Of a stretch of 64,000 nt of DNA, positions 1 to 10,143 are shown in pieces. The stretch spans positions 62,001 to 126,000 of the forward strand of contig JAKOGI010001568.1 in the NCBI GenBank assembly GCA_029747015.1, read 5' to 3'. A model generated the notes under the pieces. It ran no database searches and was not told the origin of the DNA. It saw only the letters and a list, made by a program, of their open reading frames with translations. This stretch comes from Carnegiea gigantea. Lineage: Eukaryota; Streptophyta; Magnoliopsida; Caryophyllales; Cactaceae. How positions within the stretch are numbered: the first letter of the stretch is position 1; every line of letters begins with the position of its first letter. The translations under genes and the position numbers were made by a program.

Positions 1-116
1 GGGTTAGGAAGATTACTTTGATTTCGTGCATTGGTGGATGTTCAAAAAACCCATTGGGGAGCTTGACTCGATCTCTCCGCTCCTTGAGTAGTCCTGGTTC
101 TCTTCTTTAGAGCCAT
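1..116 (-). pseudogene. Start of Athila/Tat-type extra ORF (aORF), cut by the window edge
   Basis: On the minus strand an ATG at 116 opens a basic start (MALKKRTRTTQG...). A stop in this frame follows at 42-44, and the rest lies outside the window. The same start is at 48,233 in block B, where the body is present and resembles the Athila ORF-1-like family carried by many Athila/Tat Ty3/gypsy elements. Here it lies 3' of pol remnants, the position of an env-like or extra ORF. The upstream leader is at 117-724. Function is unknown and this copy is not intact. Confidence 0.6.
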
Positions 117-724
117 GAATATGAAATGTGGATGGGTGTGTTTGGTTGAAGTCCTAACTATGAAGAATGGGATGAAAGGAAGGGAAATTAGGAAATGTGT
201 GCAAACAAGAGGTAACACGGAAGAAATTGTGGAAGAAAACTGAAAATTTTGAAGAAGGGAAGAGAAATTTGTTGTATGGAAGATGTGGGTTATGGATAGC
301 AAAGAATGTGACAGAAATAAGAGTAAAAAAAAAAGAGTTCAGAGAGACTTGGAGTTATGGTGAAGAAAATGGAGAAAAATGGAAGAAATTTGAGTGAAAT
401 GGTGAAGATGAAAGATGGGTGCTTAATGAAGGTTTTTGGAGAGAAGGAGAGAGTTTACAAAGAGAAAGAGTCGAAGGTTGAAGATGATTTGTGCAAAATT
501 CGGGTTAAAGGGTAAAGGAAACCCTTGAGCACAGAGAATAGGCCCGACACGAACTGTAGCCTTCTATGGTTAGCTCTATTCAGGAATTTTTCTGGGTTTC
601 TAGGCAGGGGCTTCACGGACCGTGGTAGACACCACTAGGGGTTCGTGGTAACTTTTCTCTCTCTCTCTTTTTTTTTAGTGTTCATTTTTTTCTTTTTTTT
701 TGTTATCTTTCTTTTTCAATAAAT
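117..724 (-). other. Leader region between pol and the extra ORF
   Basis: No coding is evident. The minus strand is rich in pyrimidines. It contains a short inverted repeat, CACGGACC at 614-621 with GGTTCGTG at 640-647; the block B version (48,741-48,748 with 48,767-48,774) pairs perfectly. Homology with block B stops at about 724, where B switches to filler DNA. Confidence 0.6.
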
Positions 725-829
725 GAAAGGATGCAACTATATATAATGAAATAAAAAGAAAAGTTATAAAATGACTTAGGTTGCCTCCCAAGAAGCACTC
801 TTTTATAGTCGAGAGCTCGACCTTCTTTT

Positions 830-1387
830 CTATTCTAGCTTGGGATCGATGAATGTGCCTGATGAGGGACTGGGCAACTCAGTTCCCGACTTACCCTTGC
901 CTCGAATCTCAATGTTGAAATCATACAAAAGAAAATACCATCTCAAGTAAACGGGATGGAGATCCTTATTGAGCATCAAGTAGTGCCAATTAGCGCGGTT
1001 CGTATGCAAAATAGTCTTGTAGTGGACTCCATTAGAGTGGCCACTACCAAACTCTACTCCTAAATCAAAATCATACTCAACTCCGTCCATAGGAGACAAG
1101 GACATTAGTACTCGGGCAAACCTACAACAATCAGTCAAAGAATCCTCATTAACATCAAAGGGCTCATCCTTGGCTATATAAGGTAGCAAATGGGCTTCTA
1201 AAACCACCTTGGCACAATCAAGTCCAAGATCCTTAGTAGACACATAGTTAAACATAGGAGAATCATTAGGGGATAGCTCATCAGACTTCACATTCTTGTC
1301 TGAAATAATATCTTCGCCACAAGCGATTAAAGAGCGGGAAAAGTTTTGGTCTTTAAACAAGCTAAACTCAGCATGACACTCCCCCAC
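830..1387 (-). pseudogene. Ty3/gypsy pol remnant: post-protease linker fused to RNase H tail
   Basis: This is an open frame of 185 residues on the minus strand. Its first half (from MGECHAEFSLFK) has the position and character of the linker after the aspartic protease. Its last part (DLHPVYLRWYFLLYDFNIEI) is the recognisable C-terminal segment of Ty3/gypsy RNase H, just before the integrase linker. The RT core with its YxDD motif, most of RNase H and all of integrase are absent, so a large internal deletion has joined the two ends without breaking the frame. Downstream, at about 780-820, the strand reads LLGRQP-like sequence typical of the region after pol in Athila/Tat elements. It lies directly after the protease fragment. 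The assignment rests on motif recognition only. Confidence 0.7.
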
Positions 1388-1395
1388 ATCAAATG

Positions 1396-1800
1396 TCAGC
1401 AGCCCCCTTTCACATCAATCTTGCAACCTGAAGCGGCTAATAAGGGCCTCCTAAGAATAATTTGGCTATAGGCGTCTTCGACCATATCAAGAATAACAAA
1501 GTCATTAAGCACATAGAAATAACCTACTTTAATGAGAACATCCTCTAAAATACCCAAAGCGTACTTCACGAAACTATTCGCTAATTGGAGTGAAATAGGC
1601 ATGGGTTTCAATTGTTTTAAGTCAAGCCTCTGAAAAATAGAATAGGATATCAAACTAACACTAGAGCCAAGGTCACATAAAGCCCTATCAATGCTAACAT
1701 GTCCAATTATGCAAGGACTTAAAAAACTACCTAGGCCCTTAATCTTAGCCGAAAGCTACTTGGGAATGACTAGCTTGCAATCCTCTCCAAAAGTTAGAGT
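1396..1800 (-). pseudogene. Ty3/gypsy aspartic protease fragment
   Basis: The minus-strand frame includes the motif ALCDLGSSVSLISYSIFQRL (around 1,625-1,685), the retropepsin active-site context (D-L-G form). It continues through LGILEDVLIKVG and DFVILDMVEDA to ILRRPLLAASGCKIDVKGG at the end. The final alpha/beta segment IILGRPFL-like is present as ILRRPLL. Upstream residues (DCKLVIPK) are broken by a stop at about 1,759. It follows the Athila-type gag once the LARD insertion and the inversion are undone, and it precedes the pol fragment at 830-1,387. It belonged to an Athila/Tat-like element and is inactive. Confidence 0.85.
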
Positions 1801-2003
1801 CACAGGCTTAGCACTTTTCCTCTCATTTGCTGCATTGTTCTCTTCACCATCATCCTGAAGCCATACACCCTCAGTACCCTCTAATCCACCTCTTAAGATA
1901 ATATAATTATAGTGCTATTGGGATTAGGCTTGGGCTTACTTGCGATGTAGATGAAAAGGTAGCTTGTAGGGTAATTTAGGCTTCCAACATCTTATTATGA
2001 GTA
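1801..2003 (-). pseudogene. Athila-like gag 3' end and gag-protease spacer
   Basis: The minus strand just left of the LARD insertion reads THNKMLEA followed by a stop. It continues the gag frame that ends at 8,617 if the inserted element and one target copy (CTAAG) are removed. The rest is decayed spacer before the protease. Confidence 0.65.
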
Positions 2004-2008
2004 CTAAG
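2004..2008 (+). repeat. Target-site duplication CTAAG, left copy (LARD insertion)
   Basis: CTAAG directly precedes the LARD 5' LTR. The matching copy, as CTTAG because the segment is inverted, is at 8,618-8,622 beside the other LTR. Block B has it at 55,168-55,172. Confidence 0.85.
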
Positions 2009-2294
2009 TATTTACGCCAAAAATACGATACTTTTGCGATATCTTTATACCTAATTTATGCTGGAAATAATTATTATATTTAGATTTTAATTTTTTTTTT
2101 TTTAGGTGTTGAAAATCAGGAAAAATTGTGAAAGAAACGATGGAAAGAGAGCAAGAAAGGAAAAAAAAAAGATAAAACTAAAATCTACCCAGTCCCCATG
2201 CTCATCTTATATGCTTACCCCCCATTTCTCCTTCTCTCTCTTCTCTCTCGGTTCATCAGACCAAAGATTCCTGACATCCCTCTTCATCTCTAAC

Positions 2295-2342
<48 letters not shown>

Positions 2343-3526
2343 TTGGCACCACAGCAACACTACCATTGACACCACCATCATTGCAATCATCCTTATCCAC
2401 TTCACTATCTCTCCATCAGCCAGTGCATCATCTTCAGCACCGTCCACATTAGGCACGATTGAAGGGGCAAGATTGAAGAGGTTTGAGTATAAATCGAGGC
2501 TGCAGCACATGGACGTAGGGAATCTAGGTTTTAGTTTAAGTTTTCAAGTTTCAATTTTTAGGGTTTTTATTACTTTTTATTGCAGTTTAATAATTTAGGG
2601 CATGGATTTGTTTTCTTCTATTTGATTTCGAATGTTAGATTTGTTTTTTAGATTGCAATCTCGTATATTCAAAGCTTAATTTGTTGATTTGGGTAGTTTA
2701 TCACAATCTTTAGTTGTAATTGCAACATTTTAAGGTTTGGTTTTGGTTAATTTCGGTTTTTTCCCTCCCCTGTTTTCACTATGTCTGAGGCTTTGGTAAT
2801 GGCGTTTCCGCCATTTTTAATGGGCTTGGAAGCTCATTTGTTGCCTGGTTTTGGGTTACTTGATGGCTGAGTTTGACATCCCTTCCACTTTCCTGTTTTT
2901 TTGTTCTATCCTGCTTCTTCTTTTTGTTTGCTTCAGTGCTATGCGTTGGCATTATCTTTGTCGAATTGGTGTTTGTCTTGATTTTGTTAAGTTTGACCTT
3001 TGTCCCTTCCTCTCATTTTTCAGTTCTCTAGGTTATGCATTATGATCTAGGCTGTGGAGTTTTAAGTTGGTTTGTGGATGCTTGATTGTCAACGTTGTGA
3101 GGTGGGGTGAGCGTACTTTGGCGAGGAAGCCCATGTCCCAGTTTCTGTGGCTTGGCAAAACGGACTTCTTACTTCCTTTTCTCTATTTCATTCAGTAAGT
3201 ATTTGTTTACTCAACCTTGTTAAAAATCTAGTTTAGCTATTGGTTTAATTTCATTTTATCTTTTGTTTAGATAATGTAATGAGTTATATTTGAGTTTGCT
3301 CTATTATCATAAAGTTTGTTAGGCCTTATGAAATCATGAGTTGTTAATGATTAGCTAGATTAGCTTTTCTTGTAATGAATATGTTCAGTTTTAGTAGACT
3401 AAGAATGAATTAGATTAATAATTTGTGTCCCTAATTTCATCATTATCCCTGATGACACGACCCTCAAGTGCTACGACGGTAGTAATACGCTTATTGCTTT
3501 AAATTTACAGTCGAAATCCTCGTACA
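2009..3526 (+). mobile_element. LARD-type retrotransposon, 5' LTR
   Basis: About 1.52 kb, beginning TATTTACGCC and ending CTCGTACA. It matches the reverse complement of 8,623-10,143 along its length, which defines both boundaries. It contains a (TC)n tract at 2,299-2,340 and AT-rich 3' sequence. The termini are TA...CA rather than the usual TG...CA. A primer-binding-like sequence follows at once. Block B keeps only the last ~380 bp (49,058-49,438). Confidence 0.85.
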
Positions 3527-3529
3527 AGT

Positions 3530-3546
3530 TTTTGGCGCCCCGACAT
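3530..3546 (+). promoter_or_regulatory. Primer binding site of the LARD element
   Basis: TTTTTGGCGCCCCGACATG lies three bases after the LTR end. TGGCGCC-type sites after the 5' LTR are typical minus-strand primer sites of Ty3/gypsy elements. The exact tRNA was not determined. Confidence 0.65.
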
Positions 3547-3815
3547 GAGATTAGGTCGCATTTTCTTTTTCTTAGCTACTTTCTTATTAGTTGCATATTC
3601 TTGTTTTACTTTGTTTATTTCATTATTAATAGTGACTTAGTTTAGTTTAGATCTGGAAAAATCCAAAAAATTTGGAAAAGTAAAAAATTGAAAAAGAATT
3701 GGAAAAAATTTGAAAATCCCTAAAAATTAAAAAACTTAAAATTTTTTGTTTTCAAAAAAAGCAAATGGTAATTTTCTATTTCCCTTAGTTTAAGCATGAA
3801 ATATTTTGGTGATAT
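3547..3815 (+). other. LARD 5' untranslated leader
   Basis: AT-rich leader with runs such as repeated AAAAATT. No open frame of note. Block B has the same leader at 49,460-49,730. Confidence 0.55.
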
Positions 3816-4313
3816 TTAAGTAGATTGAACGAATTTCCTTCTTAATGTGTTGATTATTGTTTTGAGAAATGGGAAATTTTTCAAGTGATCTTTGAGGGTC
3901 TTAATGATGAATATCGGGGTCATGTTGAGACTGTGTACCTCGGAGGTTTGAGATATTTGTTCATTAAGACTCCTGATGAAGTTTGGGATTTCTTTGAATA
4001 TTTGGCTCACGATACGTGGAGTATGAAAATGCTAAAGAGGCTTTTAGTCATCCTATTCTGGATCCTTATATGAAGCATGCTACACCTTTAGATCAGGGTT
4101 AGTTTGATGGTATGTCTTATGAGCACTCTCATGCTCCATGTGCTCCCATTTCATGCAATTGTTGTTATTCCTTTGACCATGATGTTAATACCTGTCCATT
4201 GCTTAGTAGAACACATGGATTAGAGGCATTGGCTGCCTTTAATAGGAAAATTTATTTACAGAGTTTTCTCAATATTGACCTTAGTTTAGGCTCTCCTACA
4301 CCTGAGGCTAGGT
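3816..4313 (+). pseudogene. LARD gag, N-terminal half with CCHC zinc knuckle (block A)
   Basis: Two overlapping plus-strand frames carry a gag-like protein: FEGLNDEYRGHVETVYLGGL then EVWDFFEYLAHDTW, and after a one-base frameshift near 4,017 a segment with CNCCYSFDHDVNTC. That segment is a CX2CX4HX4C zinc knuckle of the kind gag uses to bind RNA. The frameshift is shared with block B (49,925), so it predates the duplication. The coding trace stops at 4,313, where 627 bp present in B are missing. The C-terminal half of this gag is now on the minus strand at 12,145-12,898 because of the inversion. There is no pol in the element, hence LARD-type. Confidence 0.75.
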
Positions 4314-4668
4314 ATTGTAAAATGAGTGTAGAAACAGTGTTGATGGGTATCCGCCTTTACAATTCATTTAGTTCGCAATAGCAATGGAAATGTAAGTAAC
4401 ATAAAACTAAATTGCTCATTATTATCTGTAAGTGAACCCCTTGATAGATATGACAATCCATTAATAGGTGCACACCTGTCAGGTCGATCAGGAACCCTGG
4501 CCTAGCATCGCGACGTATCACTGATTGAAGGGCCGTCGCCCTACCACTAACAGGGTCACTAATTATGTGGTAAATCTCTGATTAAATTGATTCATTGGTA
4601 TACTTAGCAAATGATAATATAACTTGATAAAATGGTGCTGAATCTTAAAGATACAGGCAATGAACATA
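4314..4668 (-). mobile_element. Chromovirus LTR, 3'-terminal remnant in reverse orientation
   Basis: This is the reverse complement of the LTR stretch corresponding to 15,601-15,960, including the run where the spliced copies read GTGACCCCGTCAG and the TCAAGGGGTTCACTTATAG stretch. The LTR end itself is lost in block A by the 627-bp deletion but is kept in block B (50,409-51,205). Its internal edge at 4,668 is the left breakpoint of the 18.7-kb inversion. The missing part of the same LTR is 20,678-23,397. Confidence 0.85.
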
Positions 4669-5317
4669 ATCATGAGTGAGTAGGCTTCTTTGGTCTACGA
4701 ATTTGATAGGCAGGTAATGAAACTAGATCCTTTACCTTTATCAATAATGTGCTTAATCTTTTTGGGTCATTTTAATCTATCTTGTGTTGTGAATGTTGTG
4801 AATTATTTGGGCCAAACTTGCTCGCAAATTATCAAATAGATGGATGAAGTACTAGAAGGAGAAATCCCATATTGGATTAAGATTAGGCTTAACATAGTTA
4901 CTATTGAGAGACAGTTGCATGTTAAGAGGAAATTTGACAACCTATATCCTTAATTTGAACTGATTCATGAACTTTTGAAAGAACGACAATTTGATTAGTT
5001 TAAATAATTCAGTTCATTTTGAAAGTAAGAATTGAATTATAAATGATTGTTATCATTTGATTCATCCAAACTTGAGTAAGCATAAACTTCATTTATCATA
5101 TCTAATTCATTAGTAAAACAAATCCCTATGTGCTTTTAATTGATAGAATTCTTAAATCAATAAATAGCATTTCATCTAGTAATAGAATAATTTTAGAAGA
5201 TATCCCAACTCGACATATATTTTCTGAGCATTTTAAACGGGTAAACTCAGTAAATTGTATCGGTCTCTGTGGGAACGATATTTAATCTAAACTATAACAC
5301 CCGTGACCCTGCTGACA
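4669..5317 (+). mobile_element. Athila-like LTR, 3' half
   Basis: It starts ATCATGAGTGAGTAGG and matches 6,599-7,200 of the complete LTR, ending with the stretch GTCTCTGTGGGAACGATATT and ACACCCGTG. It is cut at its 5' side by the inversion breakpoint. After it comes internal 3' sequence, so it acted as the 5' LTR of a deletion derivative. Confidence 0.8.
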
Positions 5318-6003
5318 CTCAAAAAGAAAAAAAGAGAATAAAAAAGAAGTGAAATTAAAGATTTTGGCGTTTGGATTATTTTAACACTTTCTCTCAATTT
5401 TAGACCAACTAAGGGTATTTGTTTATATCTTTGACATATTATGGTTTGCAGAGTTTGTTTTGAAGAAAATTGGGAGGCAATGATTTTACTCTTAGTCTTT
5501 GGATTTTAGCTCCACAATCTTAAAATATTTGTTCCATCCAATAACCCCGTTACAGCCTTATTCAAGTCCCTCATGATTGCCTAGTGTATTTTGTATTCTA
5601 GTTATGGTGGATTTAGAGCCTTATCAAACTTATGATAGATTTGATTATTTGGAATGACATTTAAGAGATCCAAGTTATACTTTAAAACACATGAGTAATG
5701 AGTGCTTTATTGCTAAAGTAAGGATCTACTGGTTCCTCTAGCTCTACCTCTTCCATGTGCCAATATGAGTGTTTAAGTTGACTTGGGTGTGATTGATTCA
5801 ATATTTGATGCGATAGTCTCCACTTATATTTCAAAAACTTAATTCTCCTATCTATTTGTAATGGTTTAACTCACTTTTGGGCTGACTCTTGGGTTAATTT
5901 GGCTATTGATGATGCTATTAATGTTTACCCAGGGAGTTTCTTCATCATAATTATGATTTCATAATTGCTTAGGGACAAGCAACGATTTATGCATTGGGGA
6001 GTT
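5318..6003 (+). mobile_element. Athila-like 3' internal noncoding remnant with polypurine tract
   Basis: This 0.7-kb stretch matches 30,760-31,148 plus 39,114-39,426 on the plus strand and the reverse complement of 45,440-45,960. It ends with GCATTGGGGAGTT at about 5,992-6,004, a polypurine tract directly before an LTR start. At 5,684-5,694 (AAAACACATGAG) it preserves the empty site for the CACTA insertion seen at 31,149. No coding sequence is recognised. Confidence 0.75.
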
Positions 6004-7205
6004 TGATAAGTGCCTATAGATTACATTATTTTAGGGTCATTTATTGCATTCTTAGAGAATTCATGAGCTTTATGTTTATAATTTATATCCCAAATTTCCA
6101 TTTTACACTTGGGTATAATTCTTTGATGCTTTTTGTAAGTATTGAGATCATTTTTGACCAAGCGTTGACCTTCAAAAGACAAGTTTTAGACTCAACAAGG
6201 ATGCCCCCAGCCACTATGCCTATGGTGGGGAAGAAGAACAAGAATCAACCGAGGCATAGGCCTCCATGGACTGTTCCTGATAGAGGCCACGGTCCATGGC
6301 AGGCCTGCAACAGCTACAACTATTCATTTTCCTTGGTTTATGGTTGAGAATGTTTGTTGGTTGCAATAACTAGGTGTGCCCGATTGCTAGAACAGATGAC
6401 CTAACTAACTTTTCCCAAAAACCTCTCAAAAAGTCTTGTATTTTTATCATTTTTGGAGTGAAAGGGAGGTTGGAAAGAAGATCACTTGCAATTTGAAGGC
6501 TTGAAGATTGAAGAATTATCAAGAGCTCCATTGTTGCCAAGCCAATTCTCTTTTCTTACTCTTTAAACTCAGTTAGAATAATTCTTGTTTGTTTAATAAT
6601 CATGAGTGAGTAGTTTTCTTTAGTCTATGGATTTGATAGCCAGACAATGCAACTAGATCATGTAATATGCTTAATCTATTTGGGTCATTTTAATCTATCT
6701 TGTGGTTTGAATATTGTGAGTAATTTAGGCCAAACTTGGTCAAGAAATCTATTGCGTCAACAAGATTATACTTACATAGTTATTTTTCAAAGAAAGTTGC
6801 ATGTTAAGAGAAAACTTGAAAATCTAGATGCTTAATTTCGACCAACTCATGAACCTTTGAAAGAACAACAATTTGATTAGTCTAAATAATTCAGTTTCTT
6901 TTGAAAGAAAGAATTGGATTATAAGCGATTCTTATCCTTTGATTCATCCAAACTTAAGTATGCACAACCTTCATTTGTCGGATCGAATTCGTTGTTGGTG
7001 AAACAAATCACTAGGCATTTTTAATTGATAGAATTCTTAAATCAGTAAATAGCATTTCATCTAGTGATAGATTAATTTAGAAGATATACTAACTCAACAT
7101 ATATTTTCTTTAGCATTTTCGAAGGATAAATTCAATAATTGCATTGGTCTCTGTGGGAACGGTATTTAATCTAAACTACAACAGCCATGCACCTGTGAAG
7201 GGTCA
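6004..7205 (+). mobile_element. Athila-like LTR, complete
   Basis: Begins TGATAAGTGCC after the polypurine tract and ends in CA just before the primer site, 1,202 bp. Block B copy: 52,554-53,754. It carries a perfect 8-bp inverted repeat, CCATGGAC at 6,264-6,271 with GTCCATGG at 6,292-6,299. An open frame of 117 residues at 5,994-6,347 runs through the LTR start and is treated as incidental. Confidence 0.8.
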
Positions 7206-7207
7206 AG

Positions 7208-7231
7208 TTTTTGGTAATATTACCGGGGACC
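7208..7231 (+). promoter_or_regulatory. Primer binding site region of the Athila-like element
   Basis: TTTTTGGTAATATTACCGGG followed by GACC lies directly after the LTR. It is a mutated form of the TTTTTGGCGCC...CCGGGGA context typical of Athila/Tat elements. Block B has it at about 53,756-53,780. Confidence 0.65.
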
Positions 7232-7316
7232 AATTTATCAAATATTAAGTTCGTCCTTTATAGATTGACTAAGTGTTTTCTTTTTCTTTGTTTTTTTTTA
7301 TTTGCTTTCGTAATGG

Positions 7317-8617
7317 TTGTGGTGGTGCTTAGAAGATTTCCCTATTTTTATGCAAAGTCACTTCCCTTTTGAATTCAATCCAGAGATAGAAAGGACTTTT
7401 CATTCAAGGTGGAAGAAACTAAGGCTCGAGAAGCAGAGGCTCAAAGCCCAAGAAGCTTCTTCAAAAATGGCAGCAGGTGGAAGAGATCAAGGAAGGACAC
7501 TTTGGGATTTCATTACCCTGGGTATCTATGGGATCACTTCAAGCATTATAACGCTAACCATGGAAGCTCATAATTTTGAGCTCAAACCGGCTCTTATATC
7601 CATGGTGCAATAATCTCGATTTGGAGGCACCCCAATAGAGGATCCCAATCTCCACCTGTCGGTCTTTTTAGAGGTGTGTGATATTTTGAAGCTCAATTGA
7701 GTTTCAACCGACACCATACGACTCCGATTGTTTTAATTTTCATTAAGGGACAAGGCACGGGTATGGCTCCATTCATTGCCTCTAGGGCCGATAACCACCT
7801 GGGATGGGCTCACCAAGGCTTTCTTTGCTAAGTTCTTTCCTTCTAACAAGACAACAAGTTTAAGGAATCAAATCGCAACTTTTGCCTAACGGGAGGATGA
7901 GACACTAGATGAAGCTTGGGAGCTGTCTAAAGATTTATTGCGGTTATGCCCACATCATGGACTCTAGAAGTGGATGATCATTCAAACCTTTTGAATGAAG
8001 TCACTCAACCGGTGCAGTCGATCGTAGATGCAGCGGCGGGTGGCACTTTGATGAGCAAGACGGAAGATGAGGCCTATAACTTGATTGAGGATATAGCACT
8101 TAATAACTACCAATGGTCCAATAAGAGAAGCCAACCTAAGAGGGTTAGAGGTAACTTGGAACTTGATGCTCTCACTTTACTTTCTACTAAAGTGGATGTC
8201 ACAACTCAAAGGTTGAGACATTTGAATGTGAATTCTATTAATTAAAATGCCCTTTCCCAACCATGGGAAATTTGTGGTTCTGTTGATCCTTTGACTATGA
8301 ATTGCCAAGTTGGGGTCCTTTTGCTCGAGATGTTAGTGACCAGGTCAACATGTCAACAATTATAAACCTAGACCAACCAATGACCCTTTTTTCAACACTT
8401 ACAATCCGGGTTGAAGGAATCACCCTAATTTTTCATATAGGTCTAACATCCCTCCTATGCCTTAATTGAACGCTAGACCATCCTCGGATTTCAAAGACCA
8501 CCCTACCCTAAACAAGCACCTCAAAAATCTAACTTAATGGCCATAATAGAGAGTATGCTATTGGCACAACAAAAGCAAGATAAGCATATCAAGCAATTGG
8601 CCTCTATGATTGATGTG
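7317..8617 (+). pseudogene. Athila/Tat-like gag (block A)
   Basis: Gag capsid precursor of a Ty3/gypsy element (retrotrans_gag family). In order on the plus strand: FELKPALISMVQ near 7,575; ARVWLHSLPLGPITTW near 7,755; AFFAKFFPSNKTTSLRNQI near 7,820; DETLDEAWELSKDLLRLCPH near 7,900; DEAYNLIEDIALNNYQWSN near 8,065; and a last segment ending LASMIDVL at 8,617. Stops and frameshifts break it at about 7,611, 7,697, 7,888 and 7,960. It is interrupted at 8,617 by the target copy and the LARD LTR. Its continuation is on the minus strand left of 2,004. PBS and LTR lie directly upstream. Confidence 0.85.
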
Positions 8618-8622
8618 CTTAG
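8618..8622 (-). repeat. Target-site duplication CTAAG, right copy (LARD insertion)
   Basis: Reads CTTAG on the plus strand and abuts the LARD LTR end (TGTACGAG on this strand). It matches 2,004-2,008 once the inversion is undone. Confidence 0.85.
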
Positions 8623-10143
8623 TGTACGAGCATTTGGAGCGTAATTTTAAAGCCGCAAGCATACAACCATCGTCGTAGTACTTGAGGGTGGTGTCCTCAA
8701 GGTTGAGGATGAAATTATTGCCATAAAATATTAATCTAATTCATTTCTAGCTAAAACTGAACATCTTCATTGCAAGGAAAGCTAATCTAACTATTCATTA
8801 ACGACTCACATGATTTCATAAGGCCTAGTAAACTTTAAGATAATAGGCCAAACTCTAATATAACTCATTACATTATCTAAATAAAAAATAAGAAAAATGA
8901 AACCAAACCAATAGCTAAACTAGATTTTTAACAATGTTGAGTAAACAAAATGCTTAGTGAATGAAACGGAGAAAAGGGAGCAAAAAGTCCGTTTTACCAA
9001 GCCATGGAAACTGGGACAGGTGCTTCCTTGCCAAACTAAGCTCACCCCACCTCACAATGTTGATAATCAAGTGTCCACAAACAAACTCAAACCTCCACGG
9101 CCTAGATCACGATGCATAACCTAGAGAACCAAAAAACGGGAGGAAGGGACAGAGCTCAGACTGAACGAACTCAAGATAAACACCAATTCGATCAAGATGA
9201 TGCCAATGCATGGCACTCGAGCAAACAAAAAGAAGAAGCAGGATAGAATAGAACGACAGGAAAGGGGAAGGGATGTTGAACTCAACCATCAAGTAACCCA
9301 GAACCAAGCAATAAATGAGCTTCCAAGCTCGTTAAAAATGGCAAAAACGCCACTACCAAAGCTTCAAAAAGAGCGAAAACAAGGGAGGGGAAAAACTGAA
9401 ATTAATCAAAACCAAACCCAAAAATGCTATTACAAATGAAGATTGTGGCAAACTTCCCAAATCAACAAATTAAGCTTTGAATATACAAAATTGCAATCTA
9501 AAAAATGAATCTAACATTTGAAATTCGAATAGATGAAAACAAATCCAGGCCCTAAATTACTAAAATGCAATGGAAAGTAACTAAAAACCCTATAAATTAA
9601 AACTTGAAAACTTAAACTAAAACCTAGACTCCGTACTTCCATGCGCCGCAGCCTTGATTTATACTCAAACCCCTTCAATCTCGGCCCTTCGATCGTGCCT
9701 GATGTGGATGGTGCTGATGATGATGGGTTGGCTGATGGAGAGATGGTGAAGTGGATGAGGATGACTGTGGTGATGGTGGTGTCAATGGTGGTGTTGTTGT
9801 GGTGCCAGATCGAGATCGAGATCGAGATCGAGAGAGAGAGAGAGAGAGAGAGGAGTTAGAAATGAAGAGGGATGTGGGGGTTCTTTGGTCTGATGGATCA
9901 AGAGAGAAGAGAGAGAAGGAGAAATGTGGGGTAAGTACGTGAGATGAGCATGGCGATTGGGTGGATTTTGGTTTTTTTTTCTTTCTTGCTCTCTTTCCAT
10001 CATTTCTTTCACAATTTTTCCTAATTTTCAGCACCTGTAAAATGAAACAAAACAAAATAAAAATCTAAATATAATAATTATTTCAAGCATAAATTAGGTA
10101 TAAAGGTATCGCAAAAATATCGTATTTTTGGTGTGAACAAATA
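8623..10143 (-). mobile_element. LARD-type retrotransposon, 3' LTR (inverted)
   Basis: Reverse-complement match to 2,009-3,526. The minus strand begins TATTTGTTCACACC and ends CTCGTACA. It includes a (GA)n tract at 9,835-9,853 preceded by four GAGATC hexamers (9,809-9,834) that are not expanded in the block B copy (56,355). Open frames here are simple-repeat shadows. Block B copy: 55,173-56,679. Confidence 0.85.

Noticed and set aside
2106..2510. Open frames rich in S/L or R/E around 2.1-2.5, 9.6-10.0 and 56.1-56.6 kb
   Set aside because: They are translations of (TC)n/(GA)n tracts and neighbouring LTR sequence, in LTRs of a gag-only element.
5994..6347. 117-residue frame with a KKNKNQPRHRPPW stretch as a gene
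   Set aside because: It spans the polypurine tract and LTR start; the block B copy is open only over the last part in a different start context.
2009..10143. A DNA transposon with 1.5-kb terminal inverted repeats
   Set aside because: First impression from the inverted pair 2,009-3,526 and 8,623-10,143. The primer site after one copy, the gag halves and the target duplications show these are direct LTRs turned by a later inversion.
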